Shown: positions 1-9,528, counted from the first letter of the stretch. The stretch: 64,000 nt of DNA from CAWIJJ01 sp963836405 (GCA_963836405.1 CAWIJL010000015.1:1-64000); one strand, 5' to 3'. The notes: generated by a model not told the origin, from the letters alone. Made by a program: numbers and translations.

Positions 1-1171
1 GTCACTGGTATCCATGTGAGTTGCGTCGCCGCCTTGCGTAAGCACTTCGGCCTGCCGAAAATCCCTGTGAAGGTGCACGAGCCCTACCAGATGTTGGGCC
101 TCGTCGATGACGACCTCGCTGCCGCGCTCGTCGTCGATACGGTTGGCGTCTTCCCGCGAAACAACATGTTCGGCTTTCCCAACGAAAATTGGAAACCGTG
201 GAACTTCCGCGGCCTTGACGTAATGGTCGGCGAGAACTTCCGGATCCGGGGAGCCTCGGGCGATATCGTGGTCTATCCTAAGGGCGACATGACCGCCGCG
301 CCGAGCGGACGTATGCCTGTAGCAGCGCCTTCTTCGATACCATCGTGCGCCAACCGCCGATCGACGAGGCCCGCCCATCCCGCCGACAACCTCGAGGAGT
401 TCGGCCCCATCACCGACGCCGACCTCGATCATCTGGCGCGCGGCGTCGAGCGTGCAGCCTCCACCGGACGCGCGGTCATCGCCACATTTGGGGGTACGGC
501 CTTCGGCGACATCGCGCTGGTTCCCGGCCCTTTCATCACCCCCAAAGGCATTCGCGACATCACCGAGTGGTACATGGCGACGAAGTCGCGGCGCCCGTAC
601 GTCCACAGCATCTTCGAGCGCCAGTGCGAAATCGGCATCGCCAACCTCGCGCGGATTCACCAGCGCGTCGGTAACAACGTGCAGGCGGTCTTCGTCTCGG
701 CACGGATTTCGGCACGCAAACGTCGTCGTTCTGCTCAACGGGACCTTCCGCGAACTCTGCTCGTACTACCAGCGCGTCAATGGCTGGATTCACGCCAACA
801 CCACGTGGAAGTCGTTTAAGCACTCCTGTGGCAGCGTCGTACGCTTCCTCGATAGCTTCATCGACGCCGGCTTCGACACCCTGAATCCGGTGCAATGCTC
901 CGCAACCGGAATGGACCCTCGTGCACTGAAAGCGAAATATGGCGACCGCCTCACCTTCTGGGGCGGCGGAGTCGATACGCAAAAGACGCTCCCCTTCGGG
1001 ACACCCGGGGAGGTCCGTGCCGAAGTCCTCGAGCGCTGCGAAATCTTCTCGGTGAACGGTGGCTTCGTCTTCAACACCGTTCACAACATCCAATCCGGCA
1101 CGCCCGTGGAGAATATAGTGGCGATGTGGAACGCCGTCCACGAATTCAACGGAAGGCCTCGGCTTCTATGA
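1..1171 (+). pseudogene. UroD/MtaA-like methyltransferase, 5' end outside the window, several frameshifts
   Basis: The reading frame is open from base 1, so the gene begins upstream of the window. The protein resembles uroporphyrinogen-decarboxylase-like methyltransferases; an HSCG motif in the C-terminal half matches the His-x-Cys zinc site of MtaA/MtbA proteins. Homology passes through several frames: frame 1 to about 315, frame 3 for about 45 bases (the FFDTIVRQPPIDEAR segment), frame 1 again to about 690, a short stretch of another frame (GTDFGTQTSSF), then frame 2 to the stop at 1169-1171. At least four single-base shifts are needed, so the gene is either decayed or carries assembly indels. 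Its stop overlaps the next start (ATGA), which places it first in the visible methyl-transfer operon. I infer that it is the substrate methyltransferase, but the substrate cannot be read from the sequence. Confidence 0.75.
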
Positions 1172-3305
1172 ATTCGATCTGCGTTCTTGTCGCTCTGCTC
1201 GCCGCGGCCGCCCTCCCCGCCGCACAGCGCAACACGATCCCCCTCGACGGCCAGTGGGAGATCGCGGACTCCGTCGATCTCGCGCAGCCCACCGCCTGGT
1301 CCCACCACGCCCCCGTCCCCGGCCTTGCTCACTCCGCAATCCCCGCCTTCCCGGATGTCGATCAATTCGAGAGCCGCCAACTCATCCAGAATCGCGTCCA
1401 GCGTGGTCTCTCCCCCGCCTCCGCACTCGTGACGACCGCCCGCGTATCCCGTCAGCAGCGAAACTATTTCTGGTACCGACGCTCCTTCAACGTGTCCGCA
1501 GTCCGCGCCGTCGCCACCCTGCGCATCAACAAAGCCCAGTTCGGAGCGTCCGCCGGGGTCAACGGCCGGCTGATCGGAGAGCACCTCCCTTGCTTCTCCG
1601 CTGCGATCTTCGATGTCTCGCGCGACCTGCGCCGGGGCGTCAACGAAATTGTGGTCGGCGTCGGAGCGCATCCCGGCGTCCTTCCGCCAACTGTTTCTGC
1701 CGGTACCGATTTCGAGAAGAACCGCTGGACGCCAGGCATCTACGACAGCGTCACCCTCACCCTCAGCGACAATCCCGCGATCGAGACCATTCAGGTCGCC
1801 CCCGCGCGGGACCTCAAGTCGATCACCGTCCAGACCACTCTGCGCAATCACGGCTCGCAGCCCGCCGCTTTTGCCCTCACGCAGTCGGTTCATCTCTGGA
1901 AATCTACCGCCGCCGTCGCCTCCGTTCCCGCTCTGCGATTGCGCCTCGGCCCCGGCGAACAGCGCGTCGTGACGCAGTCGATCGCGATGCCGAACGCGAA
2001 GCTCTGGACGCCCGAAGACCCCAACCTTCACATGCTCGAAACCGCCACCGGCGGTGATCGACCTCCACCCGCTTCGGCCTGCGCGAGTTCCACTTCGAGA
2101 CCGCCACCCGGCGCGCCTACCTCAATGGCCGTCCCTATTTCCTGCGCGGATCCAACATCACCCTCCACCGTTTCTTCGAAGATCCGAAAAGCGGAAACCT
2201 GCCATGGGATGAAAAATCGGTGTGCAAACTCCTCGTCGAAATTCCCAAGGAGATGCACTGGAATGCCTTCCGCTTCTGCATCGGTCCCGCGCCCGATCGC
2301 TGGTTTGAAATCGCCGACGAGGCCGGCCTCCTGATCGAGAACGAATATTTCGTGTGGACCGGTCGCGGTTGGCACGGCGCGGACAATCAGGTGCGCTTCG
2401 ATGCCGCGGAGATGATCCGCGAATACGGCGAGTGGATGCGCGACCACTGGAATCACCCGAGCGTCGCCATCTGGGACGCCAACAACGAGACGTTCGACCC
2501 CATCTTCGGCGAAACGATCATCCCTGCCGTGCGCGCTCTCGACCTCTCCAATCGCCCCTGGGAGAACAGCTACAACCCGCCCGTAGGTCCCGACGATCCG
2601 GTCGAAGATCACCCCTACGAGTTCTCCGGCATGGCCGCGAAGAATGGTCCGGCCTTCAGCATGACCACCTTCGAACGCCCCAATGGCAAAGCCCCGGCAG
2701 CGCCTACCGCGCACGCGCTCATCCTCAATGAGTACGGCTGGACATGGCTCAATCGCGACGGATCTCCCACCGAACTTACCAAGGATCTGTATCCGCGCCT
2801 GCTCCCACCGAACGCCACCGCGCAGGATCGCCTCGCGCTCAACGCGTATCTGCTCGCCGGAATCACCGAGTTCTGGCGTGCCTACCGCCAGTACGCCGCG
2901 GTGCTCCACTTCGTCTATCTGATGAGCAGTGATCCGATGGGCTACACCGCCGACCATTTCAGCGACGTCGAAAAGTTGGAACTCGAGCCGAACTTCCGCG
3001 ATTACATGTCGCACGCGTTCGCGCCCCTCGGCGTATACCTCAGTTTCTGGCAGCCGAAACTTGCGCCCGGCAGGCGGACGTTTCAGGTGATGCTGGTCAA
3101 CGACGAGTACACGGCAGCGTCCGGCACCCTGACGCTCTCGCTCGGAAACGCTCGCGCCGAAGCGCCCTTCCAGGTCGCCGCGCTCGGGCAGACCACAATG
3201 TACATCGATCTCGACGTGCCCAATACCCCGGGCGACTATCAGTTACAGGCGAAAGCCGGCGCCACGTTGAGCCGCCGTAAAGTCGCCATCACCCCAAAAC
3301 CATGA
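1168..3305 (+). pseudogene. Secreted glycoside hydrolase family 2 protein, one internal frameshift
   Basis: The ATG at 1168 overlaps the previous stop and begins a signal peptide (MNSICVLVALLAAAALPAA). A jelly-roll sugar-binding domain and an immunoglobulin-like domain follow in frame 1 until about 2057. The frame then changes to frame 3, where RFGLREFHFET, the TIM-barrel domain and a C-terminal beta domain continue to the TGA at 3303-3305. GH2 catalytic signatures are visible: NNET after NHPSVAIWDA (acid/base Glu) and LNEYGW (probable nucleophile Glu). The corrected length is about 712 residues. Substrate could be a beta-galactoside, mannoside or glucuronide. Its place between corrinoid methyl-transfer genes suggests it may release a methylated sugar, which is inference. 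A one-base deletion or two-base insertion near 2058 explains the break. Confidence 0.8.
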
Positions 3306-4156
3306 CCTCTACTCAATCCAAACTTCGCGAATGGCTCGCCGGCGGGCTCCTGATCTCCGACGGCGCGTGGGGCACGGAGTTGCAAGCGCGCGGATTGCCG
3401 CCCGGCGCAGCGCCCGATGCCTGGAACCTGTCCAACCCCGCCGCCGTGGAGTCGGTGGCGCGTGCCTACGCAGATGCGGGCAGCCAGGTCATCCTCACGA
3501 ATACGTTCCGCGCGAACGCGATCGCCATGGAGGGCGACCTCGACGCGATCAATCGCGCCGGCGTAGAGATCTCGAAACGCGCCGCCGCCGGACGCGCGCT
3601 CGTTTTCGCCTCGATCGGCCCCACCGGTCAAATGATGTCATACGGACAGCAGGTCACCGACGCCTTTGCCGCGCAGGCCGCATCGCTTGCCGCTGCCGGC
3701 GCCGACGCGCTCCTGATCGAAACCATGAGCGACCTCGCGGAAGCCCGCCTCGCCGTTGCCGCCGCCAAACCCGCGGGCCTGCCCGTGATTGTCTCCTTTG
3801 CGTTCGACTCCGGGAAGAACAAGGACCGCACCATGATGGGCGCGACTCCCGAGGATGTCGCCGCCGCAATGGCCGAAGCCGGAGCCGACGCCGTCGGCGC
3901 CAACTGTGGTGTCGGCATCGAATTCGCCGCCGCCGTCTGCGCGCGCTTTCGCGAGGCTTGCGATCTCCCGCTCTGGATCAAGCCGAACGCCGGCCTCCCC
4001 ACAATGCAGGGCGATTCGATCCACTACGATGTCACCCCCGAGTTTTTTGCCGGCCATTACGCCGCTCTCCGCGACGCCGGCGCCGGTTTCCTCGGCGGCT
4101 GCTGCGGCTCCAATCCGGATTTCATCCGCGCCCTGGTGGCTGCACGATGCGCCTGA
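3302..4156 (+). CDS. Homocysteine S-methyltransferase-family protein (MetH N-terminal/BHMT type)
   Basis: This 284-residue protein has the homocysteine S-methyltransferase TIM-barrel: DGAWGTELQ near the N-terminus, a LTNTF segment, and the three zinc ligands in GANCG (Cys202) and GGCCGSN (Cys267, Cys268). In the family the zinc-bound thiol of homocysteine accepts a methyl group from a methylcorrinoid, S-methylmethionine or betaine. The start overlaps the preceding stop by four bases, and the end overlaps the DUF1638 gene by ten bases, so all are probably translated together. Beside MtaA-like and RACo-like genes, the likely role is acceptor-side methyl transfer using a corrinoid intermediate. 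No cobalamin-binding domain is present in the protein itself. Confidence 0.88.
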   Translation: MTSTQSKLREWLAGGLLISDGAWGTELQARGLPPGAAPDAWNLSNPAAVESVARAYADAGSQVILTNTFRANAIAMEGDLDAINRAGVEISKRAAAGRALVFASIGPTGQMMSYGQQVTDAFAAQAASLAAAGADALLIETMSDLAEARLAVAAAKPAGLPVIVSFAFDSGKNKDRTMMGATPEDVAAAMAEAGADAVGANCGVGIEFAAAVCARFREACDLPLWIKPNAGLPTMQGDSIHYDVTPEFFAGHYAALRDAGAGFLGGCCGSNPDFIRALVAARCA

Positions 4157-4875
4157 AACTGATCAGCTGCGAAGTCCTCTTCCGCGAAATGTGCGCCGCG
4201 TGCGCGCATTCCCCGCACCAGGTAGACGTCGAGTTCCTGCCCAAGGGCCTCCACGATCTCGGCGGAAAACCGATGGCCGCCAAGATCCAGGAGATTGTCG
4301 ATCGCACGCCCGAAGGCGTCTACGACGCGATCCTTCTCGGCTACGGACTCTGCGGAAACGGCCTCAATGGCTTGACCGCCCGTCACACCCAGCTCATCCT
4401 GCCGCGCGCGCACGACTGCATCGCCATTCTGATGGGCGGCCGCGATCGCTATGAGGCTTACTTCGCCGACAATCCCGGAACCTTCTACCGCTCCACCGGC
4501 TGGCTCGAGCGCGGCAAGGGCCTCCAGCAACTTACTCATCAAACCGCCGGCCTCGAAGATTCCCTGGATACCCTGGTCGCGAAATACGGCGAGGAGAATG
4601 GCCGGTACCTCTACCAGGAAATGACCCGCTACCACGCCCAATATCGCAAGCTCACGTTTATCGAAACGGGCCTTGAGGCTCACGGCAAATTCGTCGACGA
4701 GGCAGCCGCGGAAGCCGTCGAAAAGGGCTGGAGTTTCGAACGCTATACCGGTGACCTGGGATGGCTGCAGCGCCTGGTCGAAGGCCAATGGTCCGCCTCC
4801 GAATTCGTCATTGCTTCTCCCGGCGAGCGCTTCGCCGCCAGCTTCGATTCCGAAATCCTGAAGGTACAAAAATGA
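4147..4875 (+). CDS. DUF1638 family protein
   Basis: A 242-residue protein beginning MRLKLISCEVLFREMC, with Cys pairs near the N-terminus (CAACAHSPH), the motif LGYGLCGNGLNGL and an LPRAHDC segment, all typical of DUF1638. The biochemical role of the family is not settled. From memory it recurs beside corrinoid methyltransferase, MtaA and RACo genes in methanogens and anaerobic bacteria, and the conserved Cys and His residues suggest metal or corrinoid binding. The ATG lies inside the end of the methyltransferase gene and the stop overlaps the next ATG (ATGA). It is therefore an integral member of the operon rather than a chance neighbour. Confidence 0.85.
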   Translation: MRLKLISCEVLFREMCAACAHSPHQVDVEFLPKGLHDLGGKPMAAKIQEIVDRTPEGVYDAILLGYGLCGNGLNGLTARHTQLILPRAHDCIAILMGGRDRYEAYFADNPGTFYRSTGWLERGKGLQQLTHQTAGLEDSLDTLVAKYGEENGRYLYQEMTRYHAQYRKLTFIETGLEAHGKFVDEAAAEAVEKGWSFERYTGDLGWLQRLVEGQWSASEFVIASPGERFAASFDSEILKVQK

Positions 4876-5882
4876 CCGGCCAACAACGCATACTCGCAAA
4901 GCTCCGCGGCGAACCCACCGATTCGCTGCCCTTGATGCCCATCACCATGATGTTCGCCGCGGATCTCACCGGCACCCCCTACGCTGCCTACGCGCGCGAT
5001 CACCGCCTCCTCGCCGACGCCCAGTGCGCCGTTGCCGAGCGCTTCGACATCGACTACGTCTCCGCCATCTCCGACCCGGCGCGCGAAGCCAGCGACCTCG
5101 GGGCCACCATCGAATGGTTCGACGACCAGCCGCCCGCCATCGTCGAAAGTCACGCGCTCCTCGACGACAAACGCAAGCTCGATGCACTTCGCCTGCCGGC
5201 GCTCGATGCACCCGGCCGCATGCTGGACCGTATCGAGGCCGTGCGCCTGCTCGCCGAACGCGCCGGCGAAACGCGCATCGTCGAAGGCTGGGTCGAAGGA
5301 CCGTGCGCGATGAGCGCCGACCTGCGCGGCCTCAATACCTTGATGCTCGACTTCTCTGACGATCGGCCCTTCGTCGAAGCGCTCTTCGATTTCACCGTGC
5401 GAATGGAAGTGGAATTCGCCCGCGCGCAGGTAGCGGCCGGTGCCACGCTGATCGGTATCGGCGATGCCGCCGCGTCACTCGTCGGGCCGAAGATCTATCG
5501 CGAACTCGTCCTGCCATTCGAGCGGCGCCTGATCGCCGCCATACAGGCGCTCGGCGTTCCGGTGCGCCTCCATATTTGCGGCAACACCAAGCGCATCGTA
5601 GAAGGTATGGGGCAGACCGGCGCGGAAATCATCGACCTCGATTTCCCCACGCCCGTTGCCCTCGCGCGCGCAGCGATGCCGCAAACCCAGGTCCTGCTCG
5701 GCAACATCGATCCCGTTCGCGACCTGCGCGACGGCACGCCCGAATCCGTCCATGCGCTGCTCGCGGAGTGTTACCGCCAGGCCGGCGCTGCCTATATCTG
5801 CGGCGCGGGCTGCGAGGTGCCGCGCGGCACGCCGCACGCCAACGTGGACGCGATGACGCGCTTCGCACGCGGCCAGTCGTGA
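4872..5882 (+). CDS. MtaA-like methylcorrinoid methyltransferase (uroporphyrinogen decarboxylase family)
   Basis: A 336-residue UroD-fold protein. It carries the zinc site of the MtaA/MtbA/CmuA branch rather than that of true heme-pathway decarboxylases: His234-x-Cys236 in HICGN and Cys314 in GAGCEVPRGTP. Such enzymes move a methyl group between a corrinoid protein and a thiol acceptor such as coenzyme M, or demethylate the substrate. The start overlaps the DUF1638 stop as ATGA, and the stop overlaps the next GTG start. It is intact, unlike the related gene at the left end, so the operon may contain two UroD-like methyltransferases of different specificity. Confidence 0.88.
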   Translation: MTGQQRILAKLRGEPTDSLPLMPITMMFAADLTGTPYAAYARDHRLLADAQCAVAERFDIDYVSAISDPAREASDLGATIEWFDDQPPAIVESHALLDDKRKLDALRLPALDAPGRMLDRIEAVRLLAERAGETRIVEGWVEGPCAMSADLRGLNTLMLDFSDDRPFVEALFDFTVRMEVEFARAQVAAGATLIGIGDAAASLVGPKIYRELVLPFERRLIAAIQALGVPVRLHICGNTKRIVEGMGQTGAEIIDLDFPTPVALARAAMPQTQVLLGNIDPVRDLRDGTPESVHALLAECYRQAGAAYICGAGCEVPRGTPHANVDAMTRFARGQS

Positions 5883-7297
5883 AGCTCGAAATCCAACCGC
5901 ATCCCCGGCAGACCCTGTCCGGACAACTCTTCGATGCCGGCGTGGAATTTCCGTGCGGCGGAGAGCTCGCTTGCGCAGGCTGCAAAGTGCGCGTGCTGTC
6001 GGGTGACGTGCCCATCACTCCCACCATGCGCGATGCCCTCACCGAGGCAGAACTCCGCGAGGGCTGGCGTCTCGCGTGTTGTGCGGAAGCAAAAGGGCCG
6101 GTCGTTGTCGAAGTGAAACAGTGGTCGCTCCCGGTGCTCACCGACGAAGCCCACGTCCCCATCGAACCGCGCGCCGGACGCGGCGCGGTGATCGATCTCG
6201 GCACCACCACGCTGGTCGTGCAGATCGTGAATCTCAACAGCGGTGAAGTCGAGCGCGTCGAAACCGCACTGAATCCGCAGGCTCGCTTCGGCTCCGATTG
6301 TGTCAGCCGCCTGCAATACGAACTCACCCATCGCGGTGAACTCGGTGGTGTAGTTCGTGAGGCGCTGGGCCGCATGCTCGGCGAGGAGCCGCTGCGAGAG
6401 ATTCTGATCGCGGGCAACACCGTGATGCATCATCTCTTCTGCGCGCTCGATGTCGAGCCCCTGACCCACGCGCCGTTCGCTTCTCCCACGCTTGGCGGCT
6501 TCCGCTTCGCGGATTGGGAACTCGGCTGGCCCGGTCCAGCCGGGTTCCTGCCCTGCCTTGGAGGCTTCGTCGGCAGTGACTTGCTCTGCGGCATCGTGGC
6601 GACAAACCTCGACGGGCAGCCCCATCCTCACGCGCTGCTCGACATCGGCACCAATGGAGAGATTCTGGTCGGAGGCGCCAACGGGATCCAGTGCGCGTCC
6701 ACCGCGGCTGGTCCTGCTTTCGAAGGCGGCCGTATCGGCGCCGGGATGCGCGCGGGGCATGGCGCCATCGACAGCGTGCACGTAAAGGATGGCGGATTTG
6801 TCTGTCACGTGATCGGCGATACCGCGCCGCGCGGACTGTGCGGCAGCGGCCTGGTGGACGCTGCCGCCTGCGCGCTCGAACTCGGCCTCGTCCGCTCCAA
6901 CGGCCGCCTCGCCAGCCCTCTGACCTTTGCCGGCGAAGTCACGCTCTCGCAGCCGGACATCCGCGAACTACAGTTGGCTAAGGGCGCAATCGCCGCCGGT
7001 ATCCGCATGCTTGCCGGTGGCGGTGTCAAATCGCTTTCCCTCGCCGGCGCCTTCGGCAATTACATCCGCATCCCCAGTGCTCGCGCCATCGGATTGTTGC
7101 CCGCCGACCTGTCCGTCGATCCCGTTGGCAATACCACGCTCCGCGGCGCCCGAATGCTGCTCCTCGCGCCTTCCGCTCGCCGAGCCCGCCTGCAAAAGAT
7201 CGCCGCCCTCACACGCCACATCGAACTCGCCGCCGACGTCGGCTTCCAATACCTATACGCGGAAATGATGGCGCTCGCGCCATTCCGCCTTCGATAA
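5879..7297 (+). CDS. RACo-type [2Fe-2S]/ASKHA reductive activator of corrinoid proteins
   Basis: The GTG start overlaps the previous stop and gives 472 residues. The N-terminus is a plant-type ferredoxin domain with Cys26, Cys32, Cys35 and Cys67 or Cys68 (CGGELACAGC and LACCAE). A linker and an ASKHA ATPase domain follow, with phosphate loops GAVIDLGTTTLVV and LLDIGTNGEI and the later GLCGSGLVDA. RACo proteins use ATP and a low-potential electron donor to return inactive cob(II)alamin to cob(I)alamin in corrinoid methyltransferase systems. Its presence as last gene of the operon is the strongest sign that the upstream enzymes work through a corrinoid. No corrinoid-binding protein gene is visible in the window; it may lie to the left. 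Confidence 0.9.
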   Translation: MKLEIQPHPRQTLSGQLFDAGVEFPCGGELACAGCKVRVLSGDVPITPTMRDALTEAELREGWRLACCAEAKGPVVVEVKQWSLPVLTDEAHVPIEPRAGRGAVIDLGTTTLVVQIVNLNSGEVERVETALNPQARFGSDCVSRLQYELTHRGELGGVVREALGRMLGEEPLREILIAGNTVMHHLFCALDVEPLTHAPFASPTLGGFRFADWELGWPGPAGFLPCLGGFVGSDLLCGIVATNLDGQPHPHALLDIGTNGEILVGGANGIQCASTAAGPAFEGGRIGAGMRAGHGAIDSVHVKDGGFVCHVIGDTAPRGLCGSGLVDAAACALELGLVRSNGRLASPLTFAGEVTLSQPDIRELQLAKGAIAAGIRMLAGGGVKSLSLAGAFGNYIRIPSARAIGLLPADLSVDPVGNTTLRGARMLLLAPSARRARLQKIAALTRHIELAADVGFQYLYAEMMALAPFRLR

Positions 7298-7630
7298 CGC
7301 GTGCTGGGTTACATCGCGCCGATGCCGATCGAGAATGTAAAAACCGTCACGACCAGTACAGGCGCGGGGACTCCGGTTTCTCCACCGCGAGTCCGCTCCG
7401 CCATGCCCATCGCTACTTGAGAAAACTTGATAAATCCGGGATCCCCATATCGAGTCCCGAATCAGGAGGTTTACTGTGCTTCGAGAAATCACCACAAGAG
7501 TAGCGATTCCGCTGGCCGTAGCGGGCTGGGCTTGCAAGGCCGTCTCCTCTTCGGCACTGGGATAGACAAGATACCAGTTTCGGGATTGCCGCGGGAATTC
7601 TGCCTTCCAGCCTTGAATTGCAACTTGGTT
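7298..7630. other. Gene-poor stretch after the methyl-transfer operon
   Basis: No convincing gene was found. The only item of note is a 29-codon plus-strand frame, GTG at 7476 to TAG at 7563-7565, preceded by a strong AGGAGG at 7465-7470. It encodes a hydrophobic, signal-like peptide (IPLAVAGWACKAVSSSALG). It may be the stump of a decayed secreted-protein gene. Base composition is less extreme than in the flanking operon. Confidence 0.3.
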
Positions 7631-8158
7631 TCAGGCTGCTGTAGTTACGGGCACGGGTACGAATCTTCGCAACTCGCCGCCCACCGAGTCGAACAACCAC
7701 AGAAGGCAGCCCGCCTCTGCGCTGCCGACCCCAGCGATAAATGAGCATGCGAACTTTGACGGCCAATAGGCGCATCGCGAACTGTTGTTGAGCCCGCAGC
7801 AAAACCGTAGCCAGTTCAGGACGATCATGACGCGATTGGAGCATCATCAACTTGAGAGCCAAGGCGGCGCGCTGGAAATCCCTCTGAAGCTCCCGCGGTA
7901 CACGGCGAAGATCGCGCAGCGCTGCTGTCGCAGTTTCCTTTTCATGCAAGGTTTGAAACCCGGTGGGGGATCGTAAGAACCGCAGGTCCTCGGCACCGAG
8001 CAACCGCTGCATCGGCCGGTACCGATCCGTGGAGAGTTCTGCAATCCAGTCCGCGTTACTGGAAGCTGCGGCTTCGCTCTAAACACTTGCCAGAGAACGA
8101 AGGCAGCGAGGATTGAGAGAACTCCTAACAGCGTGATTACGACAACGATGCCTGTCAT
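7631..8158 (-). pseudogene. Membrane-anchored hypothetical protein, two frameshifts
   Basis: Minus-strand ATG at 8158 with GGAG just upstream. The N-terminus has one transmembrane helix (GIVVVITLLGVLSILAAFVLW). The frame then shifts near 8040; the continuation (DRYRPMQRLLGAEDLRFLR, later LKLMMLQSRHDRPELA and VRMLIYRWG) is in another frame. A second shift near 7740 leads to VGSAEAGCLLWLFDSVGGEL and a stop at 7631. Read together this gives about 175 residues resembling a recurrent acidobacterial protein with one N-terminal helix and a cytoplasmic helical domain of unknown function. Two independent shifts within 400 bases suggest decay. Confidence 0.55.
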
Positions 8159-8182
8159 CGGCTTCTCCAGATTTAGTGTCGC

Positions 8183-8231
8183 GCACCACCTGTTTCAGGT
8201 GCTAGTCCCGGGGGTACTGCTAGGGTGGTGC
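8183..8231. repeat. Nested, mutually exclusive inverted repeats
   Basis: GCACCACC at 8183-8190 is the exact reverse complement of GGTGGTGC at 8224-8231. Inside it, CACCTG (8187-8192) pairs with CAGGTG (8196-8201) over a TTT loop. The two stems share bases 8187-8190, so only one can form at a time. The structure lies 25 bases upstream of the minus-strand gene starting at 8158 and could be an attenuator or operator, or a relic. Confidence 0.4.
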
Positions 8232-8392
8232 CTTAATGATCGGCTCCGGTTTGCTCCTGGATCTAACGTGCGCAAACAGGAACTTGGCCCGTCTCTTAAG
8301 ACGGCAAGGTTGCCGACCCTGCCCGCATCCTCGGTGTGCGGACTTCGCATTCGCTGACGACTGATCCTGGACGGAATCGTTTTCGCGATACC

Positions 8393-8773
8393 TCAGATAG
8401 CGACAATAGCGACTTGGCGGCCAGAAGCCCTGACAAGCCGCTCTATGTCGTCCGGGTCGCTTGTGAGAATCGTGGCTTTTTGTCGAACGGCTGTCGTCAC
8501 CACAACGGCGTCAACGACATCCGACGTTTTGGTCATGCCTAACAGTCGCCCGGCTTCGTGCGCCTCGGTTTCGACAAGAGGAACGACCACGCACCCGGCC
8601 AAAAAGCGCCGGAGTTGGGCTTGTTTTGGGGACCGGCTGACCTGGGCGACCACCGGCGCCGGAACGAACGGAACAACGCCAAGTTCCAAACGGGCCTTGT
8701 GTTCAGCCCAGGCTCGCCGCTCGTTTCTATCGGCGGCCACGAGAACGGCGGCGTCATAGATGACGCTGCTCAT
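8393..8773 (-). CDS. PIN-domain ribonuclease toxin (VapC-like)
   Basis: A 126-residue PIN-domain protein. The acidic metal-binding residues of the fold are recognisable: Asp in VIYDAAVLVAA at the N-terminus, Glu in ETEAHEAGRLLG, Asp in SDVVDAVVV and Asp in TSDPDDIERL near the C-terminus. VapC toxins cleave tRNA or rRNA at metal-dependent sites. Its ATG overlaps the last four bases of the upstream ribbon-helix-helix gene, the normal antitoxin-first order. The pair sits in a decayed accessory stretch, as is common for such modules. Confidence 0.82.
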   Translation of the reverse strand: MSSVIYDAAVLVAADRNERRAWAEHKARLELGVVPFVPAPVVAQVSRSPKQAQLRRFLAGCVVVPLVETEAHEAGRLLGMTKTSDVVDAVVVTTAVRQKATILTSDPDDIERLVRASGRQVAIVAI

Positions 8774-9042
8774 GCCGAACGCCGGACCGTTCGCGATGTT
8801 TGGAGCTGAGCCCGCACGCTGCGGCGAGCTTCATTCATCTCCTGTGTCGTGAAGCGTCCGTGCTGCTTTTCCCACAGCGCGACCGCCGCCAGGCCAGCTC
8901 GCCGCTGCAGTGCTTGGCGCGCTGCGGCAGTCATCCAGGCAGAGACGCTCACCCCTTCGCGGGCAGCCGCCGTAAGGATCTCTTCGTGAACGTCAGGATC
9001 TATTGTGATGGCAATCTTGGGCGATGGGTTGCCGCGCGGCAT
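8770..9042 (-). CDS. Ribbon-helix-helix antitoxin partner of the PIN toxin
   Basis: A 90-residue protein whose first 45 residues look like a ribbon-helix-helix DNA-binding unit: a beta strand KIAITIDPDVHEE, then two helices ending WMTAAARQAL. The C-terminal half is charged and helical, as expected of the toxin-wrapping tail. The start is only a few bases downstream of an inverted repeat (9048-9069) that is the natural candidate for autoregulatory binding. It is followed without a gap by the toxin gene. Confidence 0.78.
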   Translation of the reverse strand: MPRGNPSPKIAITIDPDVHEEILTAAAREGVSVSAWMTAAARQALQRRAGLAAVALWEKQHGRFTTQEMNEARRSVRAQLQTSRTVRRSA

Positions 9043-9047
9043 AAGAA

Positions 9048-9069
9048 GTATCCTACTACAATATGATAC
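9048..9069 (-). promoter_or_regulatory. Probable operator of the toxin-antitoxin pair
   Basis: The arms GTATC (9048-9052) and GATAC (9065-9069) flank an AT-rich centre. On the minus strand a TAGGAT element ends seven bases before the antitoxin ATG, so transcription may start at the start codon itself. No good -35 hexamer is visible at the expected distance. The position fits RHH-family autoregulation. Confidence 0.4.
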
Positions 9070-9374
9070 CAGGAGGAGAGTCCGCTATCGACCACCTTGA
9101 GTCTCGGCATCTGGCGCCCGGCGCCATAACCTCCGCGTCGGCGCAGTGTGCCGCCTCGCCTAGGAGGCGATTGTGGGCTACTACGCAGCCAAACTCGGCC
9201 GCTGGCATATGAAGCGTAAAGGGAGTTAGGACGATGGGCGTAAGACTGGGGAATTGGCCGACCCCGGAATAGTTCGCACCGGTTCTGGAAGACACGTGAC
9301 CCTCAGCTGTTGAACGGCAAAAGGAACCGCGCCGTTCTTGGCGGTCCTGCTCGCCTGCACACGAGGCGGTGAAT
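9070..9374. other. Stretch without a recognisable gene
   Basis: About 300 bases between the toxin-antitoxin operator and a small minus-strand gene remnant. The long minus-strand frame crossing it has an arginine- and serine-rich composition typical of non-coding high-GC frames. No tRNA or strong hairpin was seen. Confidence 0.3.
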
Positions 9375-9528
9375 CTAGATTTCGCCCTCATCCATCAGCG
9401 GTACCTCGGCTGCAAGCAGCGCATTCGAGCCGCTGTCAAAGACGGCATAGGCATCGAACCCGAGCATTGAGTAGTACACCCTCGCGTCCGCGGAGACGCC
9501 GCCCGCTGAGAATCACTCCGATGGTCAC
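9375..9528 (-). pseudogene. Small hypothetical gene coupled to the zinc-ribbon gene, one frameshift
   Basis: A minus-strand GTG at 9528 overlaps the stop of the upstream zinc-ribbon gene (GTGA). It begins VTIGVIL; after a one-base shift the frame continues AGGVSADARVYYSMLGFDAY and ends AAEVPLMDEGEI at the TAG at 9375-9377. The 154-base span is three times 51 plus one, which fits a single extra base. The composition (F, Y, D, M, few Arg) looks like real coding sequence. I do not recognise the family; the FDSGS segment recalls aspartyl-protease DTG/DSG motifs but the protein is far too short to say so. Confidence 0.35.

Noticed and set aside
7476..7565. 29-codon frame with a strong ribosome site
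   Set aside because: Too short and without family resemblance to call a gene; noted inside the gene-poor stretch.
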